This document shows, one piece after another, positions 1-6,179 of a DNA stretch of 17,728 nucleotides. Source of the DNA: an uncultured Rhodocyclaceae bacterium (GTDB taxonomy: Bacteria > Pseudomonadota > Gammaproteobacteria > Burkholderiales > Rhodocyclaceae); the NCBI GenBank assembly GCA_937892345.1, contig CALAGF010000038.1, forward strand, positions 1-17,728, written 5' to 3'. Position numbers and translations under genes: made by a program. The stretch's first letter is position 1. Each line of letters begins with the position of its first letter. The notes under the pieces are model-generated. The model was not told where the DNA came from. It did not search any database and was given only the letters and a program-made list of their open reading frames with translations.

Positions 1-2
1 CC

Positions 3-1778
3 AAGGGCATCGAGGTGCCGGCCTTCGCGCTGACCAGCCCGTGGGCCGGTTCCGACGCGGCCTCCATTCCCGATACCGGCGTGATCTGCAAGGGCTTGTA
101 CCAGGGCAAGGAAGTTCTGGGCATGCGCGTCAGCTGGGACAAGCGCTACATCACGCTGGCCCCGGTGTGCACGGTGTTCGGCCTGGCCTTCCACCTGTTC
201 GATCCGGACGGCCTGTTGGGCGACAAGAAGCACATCGGCATCACCTGTGCGCTGGTGCCCTACGACCACCCGGGCGTCGATACCGGCCGCCGCCACTTCC
301 CGCTCAACGCCATGTTCATGAACGGCCCGACGCGTGGCAAGGAAGTGTTCATGCCGCTGGAGTTCATCATCGGCGGCCCGAAGATGGCCGGCCAGGGCTG
401 GCGCATGCTGATGGAGTGCCTGGCTGCCGGTCGCTCCATCTCGCTGCCGTCGTCCAATACCGGCATGGCGCAGATGACGGCACGTGCCGTCGGCGGTTAC
501 GCCCGCGTCCGTTCGCAATTCAAGATGGCCGTCGGCAAGTTCGAGGGCGTCGAGGAAGCATTGACCCGCATCGGTGCCTACACCTACATGATGGATGCCG
601 TGCGCAAGATGACCGCCGGTGCCGTCGATCTGGGCGAGAAGCCGTCGGTCGTTTCCGCCATCGCCAAGTACCACGTCACCGAGCGCGCCCGCCAGGTGGT
701 CAATGACGGCATGGATGTCATCGGCGGCAAGGGCATCTGCCTCGGCCCCAACAACTTCCTCGGCCGCGCCTACCAGCAGGTGCCGGTGGCGATCACCGTC
801 GAAGGCGCCAACATCCTGACCCGTTCGCTGATCATCTTCGGCCAGGGCGCCATTCGCTGCCATCCCTACCTGCTGCCGGAAATGCAGGCAGCGCAGAATC
901 CGGATGCGAAGAAGGGCCTGGTCGATTTCGACAAGGCATTGTTCGGCCACATCGGCTTCACCATCAAGAATTGCCTGCGCGCCCTCTGGCTGGGCATGAC
1001 CGGCTCGCACTTCGTTGGCATCAATGCCGATGTGGCGCCGGAAATGAAGCGCTACTACCAGCAACTGACCCGCTTCTCGGCCGCCTTTGCCTTCCTGTCC
1101 GACGTGTCGCTGCTGGTGCTGGGCGGCAGCGTCAAGCGCCGCGAGAAGCTGTCTGCCCGCCTGGGCGACATCCTGGCCCAGATGTACCTGATCTCCTGCA
1201 CCCTGAAGCGCTACGAAGCCGAAGGCCGCAAGAAGGAAGATGCCGCGCTGGCGCACTGGGCGATCTGGGACGCCATGTACAAGGCGCAGCAAGCCTTCGA
1301 TGGTGTCATCGCCAACTTCCCGGTGCGCGTCATTGCCGGGGTGGTCAATCGCATCATCTTCCCGTGGGGCCATCCTTATGTCGTGCCGTCCGACGAAGTG
1401 GGCCACCAGGTTGCCAAGTCACTGATCGCGCCGTCCGCCACCCGCGACCGCCTGACCGCCGAATGCTTCCTGCCGCTGGTCGAGAACGAGCCCATCGGCG
1501 CTATCGAACTGGCCCTCAAGGCAACGCTGGAAGCCGAGCCGATCGAGGCCAAGATCCGCGCCGCCGAAAAGGCTGGCCGTTTCGACAACAACCCGCAGGC
1601 CAACGTGCGCGATATCGCCATCGTTGCCTTCGAGGCTGGGGTGATTTCGGCAGCGGAATATGAGGTGATGAAGCATCGCAACCACCTGCGCGACATCGTG
1701 GTGCATGTCGATGATTTCCCGTTCGACTACAACGTCGCCACCGCCAACAAGCCGGCCGAGTGCCGCATGGCTGCTTGA
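3..1778 (+). CDS. fadE: Acyl-CoA dehydrogenase FadE, C-terminal part (5' end outside window)
   Basis: This gene encodes a FadE-type long-chain acyl-CoA dehydrogenase, which makes the first beta-oxidation step (acyl-CoA to trans-2-enoyl-CoA, FAD-dependent). The reading frame is open from base 3, so the first ATG/GTG inside the window is not the true start; 591 codons are present and, against about 814 residues in E. coli FadE, roughly 220 N-terminal residues are missing. Visible FadE hallmarks are the WAGSDAASIPDTG segment near the window start (middle beta domain), the segment VEGANILTR at about residue 267 of the fragment, the following FGQGAIRCHPYL, and the long C-terminal extension typical of FadE (DUF1974-like) that short-chain enzymes lack. 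The frame is intact to TGA. It is followed after 11 nt by a palindromic repeat and then by a thiolase gene, so it probably belongs to the same transcription unit. Identification is firm; chain-length preference is inferred from the family. Confidence 0.95.
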   Translation, partial: KGIEVPAFALTSPWAGSDAASIPDTGVICKGLYQGKEVLGMRVSWDKRYITLAPVCTVFGLAFHLFDPDGLLGDKKHIGITCALVPYDHPGVDTGRRHFPLNAMFMNGPTRGKEVFMPLEFIIGGPKMAGQGWRMLMECLAAGRSISLPSSNTGMAQMTARAVGGYARVRSQFKMAVGKFEGVEEALTRIGAYTYMMDAVRKMTAGAVDLGEKPSVVSAIAKYHVTERARQVVNDGMDVIGGKGICLGPNNFLGRAYQQVPVAITVEGANILTRSLIIFGQGAIRCHPYLLPEMQAAQNPDAKKGLVDFDKALFGHIGFTIKNCLRALWLGMTGSHFVGINADVAPEMKRYYQQLTRFSAAFAFLSDVSLLVLGGSVKRREKLSARLGDILAQMYLISCTLKRYEAEGRKKEDAALAHWAIWDAMYKAQQAFDGVIANFPVRVIAGVVNRIIFPWGHPYVVPSDEVGHQVAKSLIAPSATRDRLTAECFLPLVENEPIGAIELALKATLEAEPIEAKIRAAEKAGRFDNNPQANVRDIAIVAFEAGVISAAEYEVMKHRNHLRDIVVHVDDFPFDYNVATANKPAECRMAA

Positions 1779-1789
1779 GGTAACGATTC

Positions 1790-1881
1790 GACGCAAAGGT
1801 GCGAAGACGCCAAGTTGACGCCAAGAGATTCGCTCGATGAATTTCCTTTGCGAAACCTTTGCGTCTCAGCGTCTTTGCGGT
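1790..1881 (+). repeat. Interspersed imperfect palindrome, copy 1
   Basis: The fadE-thiolase gap holds an imperfect inverted repeat. The left arm (1790-1814, core CGCAAAGGTGCGAAGACGC) pairs with the reverse complement of the right arm (1857-1881, core CTTTGCGTCTCAGCGTCTTT) at 18 of 25 positions. The centre contains a further ACGCCAAGAGA and TTCCTTTGCGAAA pair of half-matches. A homologous element of nearly the same length lies at 14903-14993. The element starts 11 nt after the fadE stop and ends 13 nt before the thiolase ATG. It resembles the CGCAAAG-rich palindromes seen scattered in many bacterial genomes; I know of no established function. It could fold in mRNA as an intercistronic hairpin. 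Confidence 0.8.
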
Positions 1882-1882
1882 G

Positions 1883-1887
1883 AAAGG
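1883..1887 (+). promoter_or_regulatory. Ribosome binding site that fixes the thiolase start
   Basis: AAAGG lies 7 nt before ATG 1895, directly abutting the end of the palindromic repeat. It supports ATG 1895 over the in-frame TTG at 1859, which lies inside the repeat and would add twelve residues before the conserved thiolase N-terminus. Confidence 0.65.
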
Positions 1888-1894
1888 TTTTGAC

Positions 1895-3178
1895 ATGAAA
1901 ACGATCTATGTAGTCGACGGCGCTCGCACGCCGTTCCTGAAAGCCCAGAAGGGGCCGGGACCGTTTGCGGCTTCCGACTTGGCCACCCAGGCTGGCCGGG
2001 CGCTGTTGCTGCGCCAGCCGTTCGAGCCGTCCGACCTGGGCGAGGTGATCCTCGGCTGCGCCGCGCCGTCGCCGGATGAAACGAATATCGGCCGCATGGT
2101 CGCGCTGCGCCTCGGCTGCGGCAAGAAGGTGCCGGGCTGGACGGTGATGCGCAACTGCGCCTCCGGCATGCAGGCCATCGACTCGGCCATCGCCAATATC
2201 CAGTGCGGGCGTTCCGAGCTGGTTTTGGCCGGTGGTGTCGATGCCCTGTCGCGGGCACCGCTGCTGTACTCGGATGCGATGGTGCGCTGGTTCGCCGGCA
2301 TGATGTCGCTGCGCACCGCCGGCCAGAAGCTGCAGCACTTCCTGAAGCTGCGTCCGGCCATGTTGCTGACGCCGGTCATCGGCCTGATGAAGGGCCTGAC
2401 CGACCCGGTGGTCGGCCTGCTCATGGGCCAGACAGCCGAGAACCTGGCGTGGAAGTTTGGTATCAGCCGGCAGCAGATGGACGAATTCGCCGTGCGCAGC
2501 CACCAGCGCAGCATCGCCGGCCGGCAAGCCGGGCATCTGGCCGAGATCGTGCCGGTGGTCGACGGGCAGGGGAATGTCTATGCCGAAGATGACGGCGTGC
2601 GGGCCGATGCGACGCTGGCCGGCATGGCCAAGCCGAAGCCCTTCTTCGACAAGAAGTACGGCAACATCACCGCCGCCAATAGTTCGCAGATTACCGATGG
2701 CGCTGCCTGGGTGCTGCTCGCTTCGGAAGAGGCCGTGCAGAAATGGGGCCTCAAGCCGATTGGCAAGATCGTCGACAGCGAGTGGGCCGGCCTGGAGCCG
2801 GAGCAGATGGGTCTCGGCCCGGTGCATGCATCAACCCCCATCCTGCAGCGCCACGGCCTGAGCCTGGCCGACATCGATTACTGGGAACTGAACGAGGCCT
2901 TCGCCGCCCAGGTGCTGGCTTGCCAGGCGGCCTGGAAGGACGATGCCTACTGTCGCGAGCAGCTCGACCTGCCGGGGGCGCTGGGCGAAATCCCGGAAGA
3001 CCGCCTGAACGTCGATGGCGGCGCCGTGTCGGTTGGCCACCCGGTCGGTGCTTCCGGAGCGCGCATCGTGCTGCATCTGCTGCATGTGCTGCGCCGCAAC
3101 CAGGCCCGGCGCGGCATTGCCACCATCTGTATCGGCGGCGGCCTGGGCGGCGCCATGCTGGTCGAGAGCCTGAACTGA
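1895..3178 (+). CDS. fadI: Thiolase, FadI type (acetyl-CoA C-acyltransferase)
   Basis: Thiolase of 427 residues that cleaves 3-ketoacyl-CoA with CoA to acetyl-CoA and a shortened acyl-CoA. The N-terminus MKTIYVVDGARTPF is the usual thiolase start. The nucleophilic cysteine is Cys88 in RNCASGMQAI, the C-terminal histidine is His382 in GHPVGASGAR, and the second catalytic cysteine is Cys412 in CIGGGLGG. Asn-Glu-Ala-Phe-Ala (NEAFAAQ) is also present. Length and the loop QKLQHFLKLRP, followed by MGQTAENLAWKFGISRQQMDEFAVRSHQR, resemble E. coli FadI (436 residues) more than FadA (387). It is followed one base later by the DegV gene and then a FadJ-like gene, recalling the fadIJ pairing. Assignment as a thiolase is firm; FadI rather than another long-chain thiolase subgroup is probable. 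A second, shorter thiolase is at 13692-14888. Confidence 0.92.
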   Translation: MKTIYVVDGARTPFLKAQKGPGPFAASDLATQAGRALLLRQPFEPSDLGEVILGCAAPSPDETNIGRMVALRLGCGKKVPGWTVMRNCASGMQAIDSAIANIQCGRSELVLAGGVDALSRAPLLYSDAMVRWFAGMMSLRTAGQKLQHFLKLRPAMLLTPVIGLMKGLTDPVVGLLMGQTAENLAWKFGISRQQMDEFAVRSHQRSIAGRQAGHLAEIVPVVDGQGNVYAEDDGVRADATLAGMAKPKPFFDKKYGNITAANSSQITDGAAWVLLASEEAVQKWGLKPIGKIVDSEWAGLEPEQMGLGPVHASTPILQRHGLSLADIDYWELNEAFAAQVLACQAAWKDDAYCREQLDLPGALGEIPEDRLNVDGGAVSVGHPVGASGARIVLHLLHVLRRNQARRGIATICIGGGLGGAMLVESLN

Positions 3179-3179
3179 C

Positions 3180-4124
3180 ATGCGGATCGGTATCGTTGTC
3201 GATTCCGCCTGCGACCTGCCGCGTGAATTTCTGGACCAGCACGGCGTGCTGATCATGCCGATCACCCTGCGCATCGGCGACGCGCTGATCGAGGACCGGC
3301 GTCACCCCGAGGAAACGCAGGCCTTCTACGCCCGGCATCTGGATCGCAAGAGTGAGGATTTTGCCGAGTCGATTCCCTACTCGGTGGCGCAGATCGAGCG
3401 TCTGTTTCTCGAACGCCTGGTGCTCGATTATGACTATGTGTTCTGCCTGACCATTACCAGTACGCGCAGTCCGATTTTTGATCACGCCATGCAGGCCTCG
3501 CGGGCGATTCTCACCAAATACAAGGCCATCCGTCGCGACGCCGGCATGGAAGAGCGTTTCGGGCTGGCCGTGTTTTCCACGCGCAACCTGTTCACCGGCC
3601 AGGCCGTGCCGGTCGCCGAGGCCGTGCGCCTGATCCGCCTGGGTGGCCTGCCCAGCGAAATCGGTACCCGCCTGAAACAGTTGATCGACGAAACCCACAC
3701 CTACCTGGTGCCGGCCGACCTTTTTCACATCTACAAGCGGGCGTCGAAGAAGGGCGATACCAGCCTGGGCTGGAGCTCCTACACGCTGGGCACCTGGCTG
3801 GATGTCAAGCCCATCCTGCACTGCCACCGCGACGTGACGACGACGGTGGACAAGGTGCGCGGTTTCACGGCCGGTGTCGAGCAGTTGTTCGACAAGGCGG
3901 TGCAACGGATAAACGATGGCCTGGATGCGCCGAGCATCTGCATCAGCTATGGCGGTGAGCCGGCGCTGGTCGCTCGCATGTCGGGCTATGCCCGCCTGGC
4001 CAAGGCCGCCGAGGACAACGGCGTGGAAATCCACGTGTCGCCGATGAGCAAGACGGCGGCCGTCAATGTCGGGCCGGGCGCCCTGTCGCTGGCCTTTGCC
4101 GCACGCGGCCACCAGGCCCATTGA
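3180..4124 (+). CDS. DegV-family fatty-acid-binding protein
   Basis: This 314-residue protein has the DegV (EDD) fold pattern. The N-terminal VVDSACDLP matches the family's DS..DLP motif, a central TITSTRSPIFDHA matches the family's S/T-rich ligand loop, and VFSTRNLFTGQA matches the second ligand-binding strand. The C-terminal half carries YTLGTWLDVKPILHC and DKVRGFTAGVEQL, which correspond to the family's LNIKPIL and KxR segments. DegV proteins bind a fatty acid with its carboxylate in the Ser/Thr loop. In Gram-positive bacteria they are FakB subunits that present the fatty acid to the kinase FakA; no FakA-like gene is seen here. The ATG lies one base after the thiolase stop, with only a weak Shine-Dalgarno, which suggests translational coupling. 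The position inside a beta-oxidation operon suggests a carrier or chaperone of fatty acids or acyl groups, which is inference. Confidence 0.85.
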   Translation: MRIGIVVDSACDLPREFLDQHGVLIMPITLRIGDALIEDRRHPEETQAFYARHLDRKSEDFAESIPYSVAQIERLFLERLVLDYDYVFCLTITSTRSPIFDHAMQASRAILTKYKAIRRDAGMEERFGLAVFSTRNLFTGQAVPVAEAVRLIRLGGLPSEIGTRLKQLIDETHTYLVPADLFHIYKRASKKGDTSLGWSSYTLGTWLDVKPILHCHRDVTTTVDKVRGFTAGVEQLFDKAVQRINDGLDAPSICISYGGEPALVARMSGYARLAKAAEDNGVEIHVSPMSKTAAVNVGPGALSLAFAARGHQAH

Positions 4125-4134
4125 GGACAATGCA

Positions 4135-6051
4135 ATGAATGTGAATCTGCAACACTGGCGGCTGGACGTCGATGCGCAAGGCATCGCCACCGCCACCCTG
4201 GACAAGGCGGGGGAATCCGCCAATTCGCTGTCGGCCGAGGTTATGCGGGAATTCTCCTCGCTTCTTGACCAACTCGATGTCTATCCGCCCAAGGGCCTGA
4301 TCATCCGCTCCGGCAAGGAAGCTGGATTCATCGCGGGTGCCGACATCGGCGAGTTTTCCCAACTCGATACGCCCGAAAAGAGCCGGGCGCTCGTCGAGCG
4401 CGGCTGGAAGCTGTTCAACCGCCTGGAAGCCGTCAAGTACCCGACCCTGGCGCTGGTGCGTGGCCATTGCCTGGGCGGCGGCCTGGAACTGGCGCTGGCC
4501 TGCCGCTACCTGCTGGCGGTCGATGAATCCGGCACCAAGATGGGTCTGCCGGAAGTCATGCTCGGCATCTTCCCCGGCTGGGGCGGCATGTTGCGCCTGC
4601 CCAAGCGGGTCGGCCCGGCCGCCGCGCTGGACATGATGCTGACCGGCAAGACGCTCGATGCCAAACGGGCGAAGAAGATGGGCCTGGCCGACGATTGTGT
4701 GCCGCCCCGCGTCATGGAAATGGCCGCTCGCCAGCTGCTTGTCTCCGGCCAGTCGCGCCGCCCGTTGCCCTTCATGCAGAAGCTGATGAATGGTCCGCTG
4801 AAAAGCGTCGTCGCCAATGGCGCCCGCAAGCAGGTGGCGAAAAAGGCGCGGCCGCAGCACTATCCGGCCCCGTACGCGATCATCGACCTGTGGCAGAAGC
4901 ACGATGGTAACGCGCTGGCTGCGCCGGAGGTGGTGGATCGCATCATTTCATCGCCGACCGCCCGCAACCTGGTGCGCGTCTTCGGCCTGCAGGAGCGCCT
5001 GAAGGGCTTCGGCAAGGATTCCGATTTCAAGGCCCGGCGCGTGCATGTCATCGGCGCCGGCGTGATGGGCGGCGATATCGCCGCCTGGTGTGCCTTGCGC
5101 GGCATGACCGTGACCTTGCAGGATCAGACGCTGGAGCGCATGTCACCCGCCCTGAAGCGCGCCCATGCCCTGTTCACCAAGAAACTGCGCGATCCCCTCA
5201 AGGCCCGCGCCGCCTTCGACCGCCTGATTCCCGACCCGCAAGGCGACGGCGTGCCGCACGCCGACGTGATCATCGAAGCCATCTTCGAGAACGTCGAGGC
5301 CAAGCATGCATTGTTCCGCGCCCTGGAGCCGCGCATGAAGCCGGGGGCGGTACTCGCCACCAACACCTCCAGCCTCAAGCTGGAAGATCTGCGCACGGTC
5401 CTGCACCGACCGGAGCGCTTGGTCGGCATCCACTTCTTCAACCCGGTATCGATGATGCCGCTGGTCGAAGTGGTCGAAGCCGAAGGCGCCGACCCGGCTG
5501 CCGTGCAGGCCGCCTGTGCCTTCGTCAAGCAGATTGACAAGCTGCCGCTACCGGTCAAGAGCGCACCGGGCTTCCTGGTCAACGCCGTGCTGGCGCCGTA
5601 CATGCTGGCCGCCATGCGGGCGGTGGACGAGGGCGTGTCGCCGGAGACTGTCGACGAAGCCATGCTCGCCTTCGGCATGCCGATGGGGCCGATTGAGTTG
5701 ATCGACACCGTTGGCCTCGACATTGCCATGGCGGCCGGCAAGCAACTGGCCGGAGGTGCCGATGCGCCGAAATGCCTGCTGCAGCGGGTGGAGAAAAACC
5801 AGCTCGGCAAGAAGAGTGGGCAGGGTTTCTACGCCTGGTCCGCAGGCAAGGCCGCCAAGCGTAGTGCCAGCGCGGTTCCCGCCGGCCTGGCAGAAAAGCT
5901 GGCCAAGCCGCTGATCGATCGCGTCGAGCAACTGGTTGCCGATGGCGTCGTGGCTGACGGCGAACTGGCCGATGCCGGCGTAATTTTTGGCACAGGCTTT
6001 GCACCATTTACCGGCGGACCGTTGAATTACCGCTCAGCAACGCGGCGTTGA
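4135..6051 (+). CDS. fadJ: Enoyl-CoA hydratase / 3-hydroxyacyl-CoA dehydrogenase (FadJ/FadB type, ECH-HAD order)
   Basis: Bifunctional beta-oxidation enzyme, 638 residues: enoyl-CoA hydration, then NAD-dependent 3-hydroxyacyl-CoA oxidation. The N-terminal crotonase domain (about 1-270) has the oxyanion-hole stretch FIAGADIGEF and both catalytic glutamates, Glu118 in LGGGLELAL and Glu140 in GLPEVMLGI. The NAD-binding Rossmann motif GAGVMGG begins at residue 307. The dehydrogenase His433 (GIHFFNP) and Glu445 (PLVEVV) are 12 residues apart, as in E. coli FadB. The C-terminal repeat ends soon after GTGFAPFTGGPLNY, so the protein is shorter than FadB/FadJ (about 714-729). ATG 4135 was chosen because GAGGA (4123-4127) precedes it by 7 nt; an in-frame GTG at 4066 lies within the DegV gene and adds non-conserved residues. 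It is probably the last gene of the fadE-fadI-degV-fadJ unit, partnered with the FadI-type thiolase. Confidence 0.93.
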   Translation: MNVNLQHWRLDVDAQGIATATLDKAGESANSLSAEVMREFSSLLDQLDVYPPKGLIIRSGKEAGFIAGADIGEFSQLDTPEKSRALVERGWKLFNRLEAVKYPTLALVRGHCLGGGLELALACRYLLAVDESGTKMGLPEVMLGIFPGWGGMLRLPKRVGPAAALDMMLTGKTLDAKRAKKMGLADDCVPPRVMEMAARQLLVSGQSRRPLPFMQKLMNGPLKSVVANGARKQVAKKARPQHYPAPYAIIDLWQKHDGNALAAPEVVDRIISSPTARNLVRVFGLQERLKGFGKDSDFKARRVHVIGAGVMGGDIAAWCALRGMTVTLQDQTLERMSPALKRAHALFTKKLRDPLKARAAFDRLIPDPQGDGVPHADVIIEAIFENVEAKHALFRALEPRMKPGAVLATNTSSLKLEDLRTVLHRPERLVGIHFFNPVSMMPLVEVVEAEGADPAAVQAACAFVKQIDKLPLPVKSAPGFLVNAVLAPYMLAAMRAVDEGVSPETVDEAMLAFGMPMGPIELIDTVGLDIAMAAGKQLAGGADAPKCLLQRVEKNQLGKKSGQGFYAWSAGKAAKRSASAVPAGLAEKLAKPLIDRVEQLVADGVVADGELADAGVIFGTGFAPFTGGPLNYRSATRR

Positions 6052-6060
6052 TGTTGTGTT

Positions 6061-6078
6061 TTTACAACAAATTGTAAA
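6061..6078. promoter_or_regulatory. Perfect 7-bp inverted repeat TTTACAA-CAAA-TTGTAAA
   Basis: A perfect inverted repeat, TTTACAA (6061-6067) and TTGTAAA (6072-6078) around a 4-nt spacer, lies 10 nt after the fadJ stop in the fadL upstream region. Its sequence differs from the CAAAC/GTTTG operator downstream, so it may bind a different regulator. It has no T-run after it and few G:C pairs, so it is not a terminator. The binding protein is unknown. Confidence 0.45.
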
Positions 6079-6100
6079 TATATTTTTGATCAAAAAAAAT

Positions 6101-6118
6101 TTCAAACGTCGGTTTGAG
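6101..6118. promoter_or_regulatory. Putative PsrA/FadR-like TetR operator upstream of fadL
   Basis: TTCAAACGTCGGTTTGAG contains CAAAC-GTCG-GTTTG, an inverted repeat with a 4-nt centre. It fits the consensus known for the fatty-acid-responsive TetR regulator PsrA of Pseudomonas, (G/C)AAAC-N2-4-GTTT(G/C). A closely related site, CAAAC-GTTC-GTTTT, occurs at 11213-11228 over the promoter of the second beta-oxidation operon. Two sites in front of two fatty-acid transcription units support a shared regulator encoded elsewhere; which regulator is inference. Confidence 0.65.
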
Positions 6119-6179
6119 TTCTAATCGTTTCACCAAACCGGGTTTCATACCCACCACAATCACAACAGGAGACATATCG

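Larger units (their letters stand above)
6052..6179 (+). promoter_or_regulatory. AT-rich regulatory region upstream of fadL
   Basis: This 128-nt gap is strikingly AT-rich between 6055 and 6102 compared with its surroundings. It holds two palindromes (6061-6078 and 6101-6118), a short third one (6135-6145) and a Shine-Dalgarno AGGAG (6167-6171) 8 nt before the fadL ATG. A promoter is very likely here, but I could not choose one convincing -35/-10 pair; TATATT at 6079-6084 is the best -10 candidate, with only a poor -35 (TTGTGT at 6054-6059, 19-nt spacing). No terminator is visible after fadJ, so read-through into fadL is possible. Confidence 0.6.

Noticed and set aside
1790..1881. CRISPR-like or insertion-sequence interpretation of the palindromic repeat
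   Set aside because: There are no regularly spaced repeat-spacer units, no transposase gene, and no visible target-site duplication.
1859..1894. Upstream TTG start for the FadI-type thiolase
   Set aside because: It lies inside the palindromic repeat, has no proper ribosome binding site, and adds residues before the conserved thiolase N-terminus.
4066..4134. Upstream GTG start for the FadJ-type gene
   Set aside because: It would overlap the end of the DegV gene, and ATG 4135 has a good GAGGA at 7 nt.
2751..4223. Minus-strand open frame (490 codons) across the thiolase, DegV and FadJ starts
   Set aside because: It crosses three real gene boundaries, is rich in His/Arg/Gly without any motif, and has no promoter or ribosome binding site.
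6114..6179. Upstream TTG start for fadL
   Set aside because: It overlaps the operator and would put 22 polar residues before a clear signal peptide; ATG 6180 has AGGAG at 8 nt.
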